Part shown: one piece after another, positions 34,978-42,845 of the stretch
Position numbering within the stretch: the first letter of the stretch is position 1
How the letters are laid out: the number at the start of each line of letters is the position of its first letter
Assembly: GCA_039182125.1 (NCBI GenBank)
Contig: JBCDCH010000003.1
Coordinates: forward strand, 1-64,000
Length of the DNA: 64,000 bases
Origin: Planctomycetota bacterium
GTDB lineage: Bacteria > Planctomycetota > Phycisphaerae > Tepidisphaerales > Tepidisphaeraceae
Reading direction: 5' to 3'
Position numbers and translations under genes: made by a program
The notes under the pieces: model-generated
The model's database searches: none
The model's input: the letters and a program-made list of their open reading frames with translations, nothing else
Told to the model about the DNA's origin: nothing

Positions 34978-36126
34978 CTAAGGAATCGTGAAGTACCCAC
35001 GACCCACGCCGACGATCGCGCCGGCGAGGATGAGCCACGTCGCGTTGGGCTTCTTCCAGAGCAACAGCCCGAGCGCCGCCGCGGCGATGGTGATCGCGAG
35101 CCAATCCGTCCGCACCGTGCCGGCCAACCGCACGGCGACCAGTGCGATGAGCCCGACAACCGCAGCATTCATCGCCGCAAGCGCCGACGACGCCAGCCGG
35201 TGACGCCGCATCTTCTCCAACACTGGACCGAACACCGCCACGAGGATGAGCGCCGGCGCGAACATCGCCGCCGTCGCGAGCAGGGCGGCGGTGATCGGGT
35301 CCATCCCCGGCGTTTGCGCACCGATGAGGTAGCCGACGAACGTGCTGGTCGTCAGCAACGGCCCCGGCGTGGTCTGGCCGATGGCGATCGCGTCGAGGAG
35401 TTGCGTTTCGGTGAGCCAGCCGAGGTTGCGGACCAGGCCGGTGTCGAGGTAGCTCACCAGCACGTACCCCGAGCCGAAGAGCGTACCGCCGACGATGAGC
35501 ATGAACGTCGCGAGCTTGAGCAGCGTCGGCTCGTCGGTGACCACCGGAAGCGTCGCCGGCAACGCCACCGCCAACGTCGGCAACTTCGCATGTGCCACGC
35601 CCAGCGCCGCCGCGACGGCCAGCACCGCGATCTCCGGCTGCACCGGCGACCCGGTCAACAGCCAAGCCCCCGGCAACGCCAACACGGCCACCCCGATATG
35701 AAACGCCGACCGGCACGAAGTCTGAGCGAACCGCACCCCGGCATTGACGATGATCGCCAGCACCACCGGCGCGATGCCCGCCATGATCGCTTCAAGCCAC
35801 GGCCGAAACTCGCCCTGCTGTCCCGCGACGTACAACCACGCCAGCGGCAGGATGATCAGCACCGCCGGCCCGATGAAGCACGCCCCGGCCACGACCAGCC
35901 CCGGCAGCCCGCCCCGCAGCCAGCCCATGTGGATCGCCAGTTCCGTCGAGTTGGGCCCCGGCACGACCTGCACCGCCGCGACAGCGTCGAGGAAGTGCTG
36001 CCGGTCGAGCCATTTTCGCTTCTCGACGAGCTCGTCCTCCATCATCGCGACGTGCGCTGCTGGGCCGCCGAAGGCGAGGAACCCGAGCTTGGTGAAAACC
36101 GTGGCGATCTCCCGCAAATAAGCCAT
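34978..36126 (-). CDS. chrA: ChrA-family chromate transporter
   Basis: A 382-residue inner-membrane protein of the chromate ion transporter (CHR) family, full length with two homologous halves. The N-terminal half starts FTKLGFLAFGGPAAHVAMME and carries VQVVPGPNSTELAIHMGW. The C-terminal half repeats the pattern as LFGSGYVLVSYL and AIGQTTPGPLLTTSTFVGYL. Family members export chromate and some lack that activity, so the substrate is inferred. The start ATG 36126 is divergent from the TetR-type regulator at 36202 across a 75-bp gap, so the regulator may control it. There is no adjacent chrB or other metal-resistance gene. Confidence 0.9.
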   Translation of the reverse strand: MAYLREIATVFTKLGFLAFGGPAAHVAMMEDELVEKRKWLDRQHFLDAVAAVQVVPGPNSTELAIHMGWLRGGLPGLVVAGACFIGPAVLIILPLAWLYVAGQQGEFRPWLEAIMAGIAPVVLAIIVNAGVRFAQTSCRSAFHIGVAVLALPGAWLLTGSPVQPEIAVLAVAAALGVAHAKLPTLAVALPATLPVVTDEPTLLKLATFMLIVGGTLFGSGYVLVSYLDTGLVRNLGWLTETQLLDAIAIGQTTPGPLLTTSTFVGYLIGAQTPGMDPITAALLATAAMFAPALILVAVFGPVLEKMRRHRLASSALAAMNAAVVGLIALVAVRLAGTVRTDWLAITIAAAALGLLLWKKPNATWLILAGAIVGVGRGYFTIP

Positions 36127-36201
36127 CGATCCGCACGGTAGCCCGCTGACGGCGTGGAATACGCGCCCTTAGTCCCGCCGAACGCATACGCTGTCCGTGG
36201 A

Positions 36202-36831
36202 GTGACTGCCACGGTCGATCACAACTCGACACACGACACCCGCGTCCGACTTCTCGACGCGGCGGGGAAGGTCTTCGCCGAGCACGGCTTCGAGCAGGCG
36301 ACCATCCGCGACATCTGCGCCATCGCCGCGGCCAACGTGGCCAGCGTCAAGTACCACTTCGGTGGCAAGACCGAACTCTACCGCGCGACCATGCGCCACT
36401 TCCGCGCCACCGCCGAGGAGCGCATCCCAGAGTCCGCGCCGCCCGACGCCGAGCCTGCCGAACGCCTGCGGGCCTACATCCGCCGCGCGATCTACCTCAT
36501 CCTCGACCAGGGCCCCGAATCGGTCCACGGCCGGCTCATGGCCTGGGAAATGACCAAGCCGACGCCCGCCCTCGACGACCACGTCGAGGAAGTCGTGCGC
36601 CCGATGGCCGGCGAACTGCGCGAGATCGTGCTCGCCCTGAGCCCCGGCCTCGACGAGCAAGCCGCCCGCGCGATGATGGGCTCGATCATCGGCCAGGTGC
36701 TCTTCTACAAGCACAGCCGCCCGGTGCTGGAAAAACTCTTCCCCGGCCAACCCACCGACGCCGAAGCCTTCGAACGCCTCGCCGAACACATCACCAGCTT
36801 CAGCCTGCGGGGGCTGGGGGTGGAGGGGTAG
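36202..36831 (+). CDS. TetR/AcrR-family regulator, CerR-like C-terminus
   Basis: A transcriptional repressor-type protein of about 209 residues. The N-terminal helix-turn-helix is clear (RVRLLDAAGKVFAEHGFEQA, TIRDICAIAAANVASVKYHFGGKTELY, residues about 10-60). The ligand-binding half contains PAERLRAYIRRAIYLILDQG and MMGSIIGQVLFYKHSRPVLEKL, resembling the DUF1956/CerR type. GTG 36202 is chosen because it leaves a normal short N-terminus; the open frame continues to 36154. No Shine-Dalgarno sequence is obvious. It faces chrA across 75 bp and probably regulates it or itself; no operator palindrome could be settled by eye. The usual HlyD/ABC efflux partners of CerR-like regulators are absent downstream. 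Confidence 0.85.
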   Translation: MTATVDHNSTHDTRVRLLDAAGKVFAEHGFEQATIRDICAIAAANVASVKYHFGGKTELYRATMRHFRATAEERIPESAPPDAEPAERLRAYIRRAIYLILDQGPESVHGRLMAWEMTKPTPALDDHVEEVVRPMAGELREIVLALSPGLDEQAARAMMGSIIGQVLFYKHSRPVLEKLFPGQPTDAEAFERLAEHITSFSLRGLGVEG

Positions 36832-36902
36832 GAACGTTCCTTGTGCCGCTACTTCAGTGGGTAAAAGAATGCAGTAGCATTGGGCAACAGCGAAGTTTGT
36901 GA

Positions 36903-37829
36903 CTAATCGTCGATTAGTGCGGCAGCCATCTCGTTATCCGAGACAACACGGGGGCCATCCTCAACAATTTTTCTCGATCCAAGACGGCGATCGAGGACAC
37001 CCACACGTCCTGCCGGTACTTCGATCCCAAGAACATCATCAGTGAGGGACATGGAGTGATACTCTGTGACTGCGGCATGGAAAATAGTATCGTCAGCTTT
37101 CCACACCGAGATTTCACGAACAAGGCCCGGCACTTGTTTGAAATCACCAACACCGAAATTTTCAAAATGATAGATGATGCTAAGGCGGTTGTCGTCAATG
37201 TTGACGGATGAGATGCGAACAAAATCGCCCCCAGCAACTATATCTACATTTGCGGTTACGGTTGTGTTTTCGTAGCGAAAGAGAAGGACGGCACTCTCGG
37301 AGGTAATCGACTCGATCTGCCAGTTCTCGTACGGAGGATATCCCTTTTTGTGGTTTAGGGCAAAAGGTAGAGAAAAGCCGATGACTTGCGGCGCTGCAGA
37401 GGGGCGTCCGATGAAGAACGCATAATCATACCCGCCGCCATGGCTAGGTTGAAGATATTCTGACCGCTCTCCTGTGTTGCAAGTAGCCCACATGAAGCTA
37501 GGATCAACAAAATCATTTGATCGCGCGAGATCGGGGAGTCCGCGGCCTTCCACTTTCCAAGAAAATCGTGTTGATGAATGCCAGAGATGAGATTCGCCAC
37601 CGCTTAGGGCGGAGATAGATTGCTGTGCATCGAGCGATAGCAGCTGCCGGATGGATTTGGCTTCGCGTGCATCAGCAGAAACGTCTTGTGACAAGACCCC
37701 AAAGGATGCTTCGCAACGAACACTTACGTTAGCTAGTTCGCTTAATCGCTGTCGAAATACTTCGGGCGAAGCTTCGGCCGGCGGAGTAGCGAAGACAATC
37801 GTAGCAACGAGATGTAATAGAACATTCAT
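36903..37829 (-). CDS. exported protein of unknown function (third gene of AT-rich operon)
   Basis: A 308-residue protein with a signal peptide (MNVLLHLVATIVFATPPAEA). The mature part has no recognised domain. It has Trp- and Tyr-rich stretches (SHLWHSSTRFSWKVEG, HGGGYDYAFFIG) and alternating hydrophobic strands later on (SIIYHFENFGVGDF), suggesting a beta-rich periplasmic protein, perhaps of the outer-membrane lipoprotein carrier type, though no motif supports that. It lies 15 bp after the Cys-rich gene and is the last gene of the operon. Base composition is clearly AT-richer than the flanking genes (about 38% G+C in 37141-37200). No terminator is evident in the 70 bp after its stop. Confidence 0.75.
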   Translation of the reverse strand: MNVLLHLVATIVFATPPAEASPEVFRQRLSELANVSVRCEASFGVLSQDVSADAREAKSIRQLLSLDAQQSISALSGGESHLWHSSTRFSWKVEGRGLPDLARSNDFVDPSFMWATCNTGERSEYLQPSHGGGYDYAFFIGRPSAAPQVIGFSLPFALNHKKGYPPYENWQIESITSESAVLLFRYENTTVTANVDIVAGGDFVRISSVNIDDNRLSIIYHFENFGVGDFKQVPGLVREISVWKADDTIFHAAVTEYHSMSLTDDVLGIEVPAGRVGVLDRRLGSRKIVEDGPRVVSDNEMAAALIDD

Positions 37830-37844
37830 GGGCCAAATAGGTGT

Positions 37845-38237
37845 TTATTGTGCCACATCGCCGTAACAATTCGAGGGACTCGTTTTGATCAGCGGATCAA
37901 GAGCATTGTGCGGATTTTCACACTCACCTAAAGGATTTTTGTTCATAAAGTATATTCTTCTTGCACACGCGATCTCTGGATCATTTACGTTAACTGCGGC
38001 ATCGCAGTCACTGTCGATTTCATCGTGAGGTTCGCACTGCACGTAATTGATAGGGTCGTCTTTCGCAAACCAAGGCCCGACCGGATAGCACTCGTCTATC
38101 GCACAATCAGATAATTGGCAAACAAACCTTAGCTCTGCGATCGGGCCGTCACTCGGAAGTCTAAATTGGCCGAACGTTATCGCTGCTGCTCCGCAGGCTA
38201 GCAGAGCAAGAGTTGATGGTATGATCAAGCGTGTCAT
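37845..38237 (-). CDS. small cysteine-rich exported protein (second gene of AT-rich operon)
   Basis: A 130-residue protein with an N-terminal export signal (MTRLIIPSTLALLACGAAA); LLAC could be a lipobox, or cleavage may occur after the Ala-rich stretch. The mature part has eight cysteines in a short Asp/Pro/Asn-rich sequence (FVCQLSDCAIDEC, VQCEPHDE, DSDCDA, IACARR, GECENP, SNCYG), so it is probably disulphide-bonded and extracytoplasmic. No family was recognised. It lies 25 bp after the DUF1573 lipoprotein gene and 15 bp before the next exported protein, so the three are almost certainly co-transcribed. Confidence 0.75.
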   Translation of the reverse strand: MTRLIIPSTLALLACGAAAITFGQFRLPSDGPIAELRFVCQLSDCAIDECYPVGPWFAKDDPINYVQCEPHDEIDSDCDAAVNVNDPEIACARRIYFMNKNPLGECENPHNALDPLIKTSPSNCYGDVAQ

Positions 38238-38262
38238 TATGTGCTCCGTGAAAGTTGGATGA

Positions 38263-38970
38263 TTACCGGTGTAGTGAAATCACATGTCCAAAAAGAACAA
38301 GTTCATGCCGACCGTTGGGAAGGCCGTTTAAATCGACCTGAATAGAGACTACGGCTCTATCTCCTGATCTTTCCCGGGGTACATCTAATATGGGGTAGTT
38401 TCCGTCCCACTTGATTTTTGACGGGATCTGATCGCGTATTTCGATAGGGCAAACCACGGTCAATGTTGTTGATGTTAAGCCCGATTGTGCATTGATCGCC
38501 ATTGGAACAATGTCGATCAATGGTGCAACAACATCCATGACAATGGGTAATGAGTAGACGGCTTGCTGGAATTCACCTAGTTCCACGGAGATTCGGAGGG
38601 TTCGTTGAGTGACACCGAGGTCTCTACTCGCGGGGTTCGCTAATATGTCAAACTGTGTGTCTTCACCAGGAGCCAACTCAACTGGCAATGCCTGGGTCGG
38701 TGTTGTTACGCACCCACAATCGGATTCAGCACCAAGCACGCTGATCGTTGCATCGGATGTATTGGTTATGTTTACACCTGTCGAGGATCTCTTGCCGCCT
38801 GTGATGATGCCGAAATCAATCACATGTGGCTCGAATACCAAATCATCTTGAACAGGCTGAGACACCTCGATGAAGCTTGTGCTTGGTGTAATCTCTTGTT
38901 CCTCTTCGCATCCGACAATGGTAGGCACGAATGCCAATAAGCATGCGAAAAAGAAACCAGTTCTATGCAT
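38263..38970 (-). CDS. DUF1573-type lipoprotein (first gene of AT-rich operon)
   Basis: A 235-residue lipoprotein. Signal peptide MHRTGFFFACLLAFVPTIVGC ends in a lipobox (VGC). The mature part has a DUF1573/HYDIN-like Ig domain: FEPHVIDFGIITGGKRSSTG, VNITNTSDATISVLGAESDC, GCVTTP, LAPGEDTQFDI and the TLRISVE strand. A second beta-rich half follows. DUF1573 proteins are abundant in planctomycetes and Bacteroidetes; their function is not established. ATG 38970 is chosen because it begins the lipoprotein signal peptide. It is 103 bp downstream of the dnaE stop on the same strand and leads a three-gene AT-rich operon. Confidence 0.82.
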   Translation of the reverse strand: MHRTGFFFACLLAFVPTIVGCEEEQEITPSTSFIEVSQPVQDDLVFEPHVIDFGIITGGKRSSTGVNITNTSDATISVLGAESDCGCVTTPTQALPVELAPGEDTQFDILANPASRDLGVTQRTLRISVELGEFQQAVYSLPIVMDVVAPLIDIVPMAINAQSGLTSTTLTVVCPIEIRDQIPSKIKWDGNYPILDVPRERSGDRAVVSIQVDLNGLPNGRHELVLFGHVISLHR

Positions 38971-39073
38971 TGTATCGGCAAGGTAACAATCCCCTCGCGT
39001 GGTTGCAATGGCAAACTCAGAAATACCCGTATCGGCCGGGACTGTTTTGGCTGTTTCCAGGGATGGTCGCAAG

Positions 39074-42000
39074 TTAAGCAGGGTGGGCAATACTCGTCTC
39101 ACCCTCGAACATCCGCTGCTGTTGTCGCTCCTTCGCTTTCCGGCGGCGGTCGCCTTCGCCGAAGAACTGGACGTTGCCTTTGCCGAGGAGCGTTTCGAGC
39201 TTGGCTTGCAGGGCGGGGCTGGGGATGACGCCGAGCTTTTTGTCGAGCTTGACGATGACTTGGCCGGTGCCGTTGCGCGGGTGGCTTGTGTAGACGTCGA
39301 CGCGGCCTTTGTTTTCCATCAGGACCGGCTTGAGGTCGTGGACCACCGCCGGCGGGTGCTTCTCCGCGTCGAACTTCAGGATCACCAGCTGCGTGAGCTT
39401 TCGGCAGGCCTCCTCGATCGGCAGGACTTCCTGCACGATCAGGCACGGCGTTTCGCGGCGGCGGTCGATGGTGGCGCTCACGAAGACGGACGTGTCCTTG
39501 GTGATGACGCCGGGGTACTTCTCTTCGGCCTCGGCGTAGGCGTCGGCGAAGACCATGCCGTCGATCTTGCCGTCGAGATCTTCGAGTTCGATGATGGCCC
39601 ATTTCATGCCGGCGGACCGGCCGGACTTGCCGACCTTGGGGCGGACGACGTTGATCATGCCGCCGACCCAGACGGGGCTGCCCTCGGGGAGCTTGTCGAT
39701 GTCGGCGATCGTCGCGGTGGCGAAGCTGTCGAGCGAGGCCTTGTGCTCCTGCAGCGGGTGGGATGAGACGTAGAAGCCGAGCAGGTCTTTCTCGAGTTGG
39801 AGCAGTTCGGACTTTTGGAGCTCTTTCATCTTCGGCAGCGCGACGGCGGGGGCGTCCTCGGTGGCCTCGCCGCCGCCGAAGAGGTTGGACTGGCCGGAGC
39901 GCTTGTCCTGCTGGGCTTGTTGGCCCATCTCGACGGCGCGTTCGACGGAGGCGAGTTGGGCGGCGCGGGTGCCGTCGGTGTTGGAGAACGCGCCGCACTT
40001 GATTAGCGCTTCGACCGTCGACTTCCCCGCGGCCCGCAGGTCCACGCGGTCGCAGAAGTCGAACAGGTCGGTGTAGTCCTTCTCCTTGCGACCCTCGATG
40101 ACGGCGTCGACGGCCTTCTCGCCGACACCCTTGATCGCGCCCAGGCCGAAGCGAATCACTTCTTCGGTTTCATTCTTCCCCACCTTGCGTTTGGTGGGCG
40201 TGAAGTCCTTGCCGGATAGGTTGACGTCCGGCGGCAGCACCGCGATGCCCGTCCCGCCGGCGGCGTTCTTCATGCGTCGGCATTCGTCGAGGTACTCGAT
40301 CGCCTTCTCGGTGTTGTGCGCTTCGAAGGTGAGCAGGGCGGCCATGTACTCGGTCGGGTGGTACGCCTTCATGTAGGCCGTCTGGTAGGCGACCATGGCG
40401 TAGCGGGAGGAGTGCGACTTGTTGAAGCCGTAGCCGCCGAACTTGAGAATGAGTTCGAACACTTCCTCGGCCTTGTCCTTGGCCAGACCGCGTTGTTCCG
40501 CGCCTTCGATGAACTGCGGGCGGAAAGCGTCGATGATCTCCTTCTTCTTCTTGGAGATCGCCTTGATCATCTTGTACGCCTTGGCCAACTCGACGCCGCC
40601 GAGCTGGTTGAAGATCTGCATGACCTGTTCCTGATAGACCATGATGCCGTAGGTCTCTTCGAGGATGGCGTCCATGACCGGGTGGACGGTGGGGACCTGC
40701 TGCCGGCCGTGCTTGCGGTCGCAGTAGTCCGGGATCAGCTCCATCGGCCCGGGTCGGTAGAGCGCGTTGGCGGCGATGAGGTCTTCGAGGCGATCGGGCT
40801 GCATCTTCATGAGCAGGTCCTGCATGCCGCCGGACTCGAACTGGAAGATGCCGCGCGTCTCGCCGCGGCAGAAAACGGCCAGCACATGAGGGTCGTCGTA
40901 GGGAATCGCCTCGATGTCGATCTCGATGCCCTTGGTCTGCTTCACGAGATCGACCGAACGCGTGAGGATGGTGAGGGTGCGCAGGCCGAGGAAGTCCATC
41001 TTGAGCAGGCCGCATTTCTCGGCGGTCGGCCCTTCGAACTGGGTGAGCACGTTCCCGTCGCGATCCGTGTAGAGCGGCACCAGCGTGTCCAGCGGCTGGT
41101 CGGCGACGATCACGCCTGCGGCATGGCAGCCCGCGTTGCGGTTCATGCCTTCGAGCTTCCTGGCGATTTCGATGACCTTGCCGATGTTGCGGTCGTTGTT
41201 GATCAGGTCCTTGAGTTCGCCGGAGGACTTGATGGCCTTGTCGAGGGTCATGCCCGGAACGCCGGGGATGAGCTTGGTGAGCTTGTCGATGTCGGCCAGC
41301 GGCACGCCCATGACCCGGCCGACGTCCTTGCAGGCAGCCTTCGCGGCGAGGGTGCCGAAGGTGATGATCTGCGCGACGTGGCCGTACTTCTCGCGGACGT
41401 ACTCGATGACCTTGCCCCGGCCGTTCATGCAGATGTCGATGTCGATATCCGGGAACTCATTACGGCTCGGGTCCATGAACCGCTCGAAGAGCAACCCGAA
41501 CTCCAGCGGGTCGACATTGCACAGCCCCAGCAGGTACCCCACGATCGTCCCGACACCAGAGCCACGAGCGCCGACCGGGATGCCATGCTCCCGGGCGTAG
41601 TTGCAGAAGTCCCAGACGATCAGGAAGTACGACGCGAAGCCCTTGCCGACGATGACGGTGAGTTCTTTCTCCAGGCGTTCGCGGACTTCGGGGGCGACGT
41701 CGGTGGTGCCGTAGCGCCACTTCAGGCCGTCTTCGCAGAGCTGGCGGAGGTAGATCTCGTCGGCCTTGAGCTGCGAGACGTCGGTGTTGTCCGGCTCATT
41801 CGCAAGGGCGGGGACGTCGCTTCGGAGGATGCTGTTGTCGACCTGGTAGACTGGGGCGTAGGTTCTGCCAAAGTCGAGCTCGATGTCGCACAGCTGCGCG
41901 ATGCGGTTGGTGTTGTCGGCGGCTTCGGGGAACTCCGCGAACGCCTCGACCATCTCGTCGGGGCCCTTGAGGTAGAGCTCCTTGGAGTAGGTCATCCGCG

Positions 42001-42700
42001 TTTCGTCGGTGACCATCTTGCCCATGCTGATGCAGCAGAGGCAGTCGTGGGCGTAGTGGTCTTCGCGGGTGAGGTAGTGGACGTCGTTGGTACCAACGAG
42101 GCCGACGCCGAGCTTACCGGCCAGCTCGGCCAGTTCGGGGTTCACCTGGTCCTGCTCGGGGATGGCATTCTTCTGGACCTCGATGAAGAAACGGTCGGGG
42201 CCGAAGATGTCGAGATAGGTTTCCGCCATCGCCTTGGCGGATTTCATGTCTTTCTTCAAAAACGCTCCGGCCACCTCACCGCCGAGACATGCCGACGTGC
42301 AGATCAGTCCTTCGGAGAACTCACGCAAGATCGCCTTGTCGATACGCGCCTTGTAGTGGAAGCCCTCGGTGTAACTGAGCGTGGAAAGCTTGAGCAGGTT
42401 GCGGTAGCCGGTGAGGTTCTGGGCGAGCAGCAGCAGATGAAAGCAGTCGTCCTTCTGCTTGCGCGTCTTGTCCGCCATCGACGTCGGCGACATGTACGCC
42501 TCGATCCCGAGGATGGGCTTGATGTCATGCGCCCGGCACGTGTCGTAGAAGTCGATCGCCCCGAACATTGCCCCGTGGTCCGTGATCGCGAGGCTATCCA
42601 TGCCCAAGTCTTTGGTGCGCTTCACCAGGTCCTTGACCTTGCAGGCCCCGTCGAGCATCGAGTAGTGGGTGTGGACGTGGAGATGGGTGAAGGACGACAT
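39074..42700 (-). CDS. dnaE: DNA polymerase III alpha subunit
   Basis: The replicative polymerase catalytic subunit, 1,208 residues, normal for DnaE1. Order: N-terminal PHP domain (FTHLHVHTHYSMLDGA, ITDHGAMFG), palm with the catalytic pair in PDIDIDICMNGRGKVIEYV (about residue 418) and the third Asp in LLKMDFLGLRTL, fingers (GYGFNKSHSSRYAMVAYQTA), tandem helix-hairpin-helix region, and a C-terminal OB-fold (VGGMINVVRPKVGKSGR). A usually conserved FC after DIDID is replaced by ICMNGRGK, a common variant. It starts at ATG 42700 and diverges from polX across a 145-bp gap filled by a palindrome. No convincing terminator was seen before the downstream AT-rich operon. Confidence 0.97.
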   Translation of the reverse strand: MSSFTHLHVHTHYSMLDGACKVKDLVKRTKDLGMDSLAITDHGAMFGAIDFYDTCRAHDIKPILGIEAYMSPTSMADKTRKQKDDCFHLLLLAQNLTGYRNLLKLSTLSYTEGFHYKARIDKAILREFSEGLICTSACLGGEVAGAFLKKDMKSAKAMAETYLDIFGPDRFFIEVQKNAIPEQDQVNPELAELAGKLGVGLVGTNDVHYLTREDHYAHDCLCCISMGKMVTDETRMTYSKELYLKGPDEMVEAFAEFPEAADNTNRIAQLCDIELDFGRTYAPVYQVDNSILRSDVPALANEPDNTDVSQLKADEIYLRQLCEDGLKWRYGTTDVAPEVRERLEKELTVIVGKGFASYFLIVWDFCNYAREHGIPVGARGSGVGTIVGYLLGLCNVDPLEFGLLFERFMDPSRNEFPDIDIDICMNGRGKVIEYVREKYGHVAQIITFGTLAAKAACKDVGRVMGVPLADIDKLTKLIPGVPGMTLDKAIKSSGELKDLINNDRNIGKVIEIARKLEGMNRNAGCHAAGVIVADQPLDTLVPLYTDRDGNVLTQFEGPTAEKCGLLKMDFLGLRTLTILTRSVDLVKQTKGIEIDIEAIPYDDPHVLAVFCRGETRGIFQFESGGMQDLLMKMQPDRLEDLIAANALYRPGPMELIPDYCDRKHGRQQVPTVHPVMDAILEETYGIMVYQEQVMQIFNQLGGVELAKAYKMIKAISKKKKEIIDAFRPQFIEGAEQRGLAKDKAEEVFELILKFGGYGFNKSHSSRYAMVAYQTAYMKAYHPTEYMAALLTFEAHNTEKAIEYLDECRRMKNAAGGTGIAVLPPDVNLSGKDFTPTKRKVGKNETEEVIRFGLGAIKGVGEKAVDAVIEGRKEKDYTDLFDFCDRVDLRAAGKSTVEALIKCGAFSNTDGTRAAQLASVERAVEMGQQAQQDKRSGQSNLFGGGEATEDAPAVALPKMKELQKSELLQLEKDLLGFYVSSHPLQEHKASLDSFATATIADIDKLPEGSPVWVGGMINVVRPKVGKSGRSAGMKWAIIELEDLDGKIDGMVFADAYAEAEEKYPGVITKDTSVFVSATIDRRRETPCLIVQEVLPIEEACRKLTQLVILKFDAEKHPPAVVHDLKPVLMENKGRVDVYTSHPRNGTGQVIVKLDKKLGVIPSPALQAKLETLLGKGNVQFFGEGDRRRKAKERQQQRMFEGETSIAHPA

Positions 42701-42731
42701 CGTCGCAGTTTAGGTGGCTGTTCGAAAATGC

Positions 42732-42829
42732 CGAATGACGAGTGCCCGAATGACGAACGCTCCACAGCATGTCCCGCTTTCGGATTTCGACATTCGGCTT
42801 CCATTCGTCATTCGGGCACTCGTCATTCG
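42732..42829. repeat. REP-like palindrome in the dnaE/polX divergent promoter region
   Basis: A perfect 26-bp inverted repeat (42732-42757 and 42804-42829, spacer 46 bp) is built from ATTCGTCATTCGGG-type heptads. It occupies most of the 145 bp between the divergent starts of dnaE (42700) and polX (42846), so both promoters must lie in or next to it. I associate this motif family with recurrent intergenic elements in planctomycetes. Confidence 0.85.
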
Positions 42830-42845
42830 TCCTTACCATCGCCCC

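Noticed and set aside
36127-36201. A TetR-type operator between chrA and the regulator
   Set aside because: Some short GC palindromic matches exist, but none is long or symmetrical enough to call.
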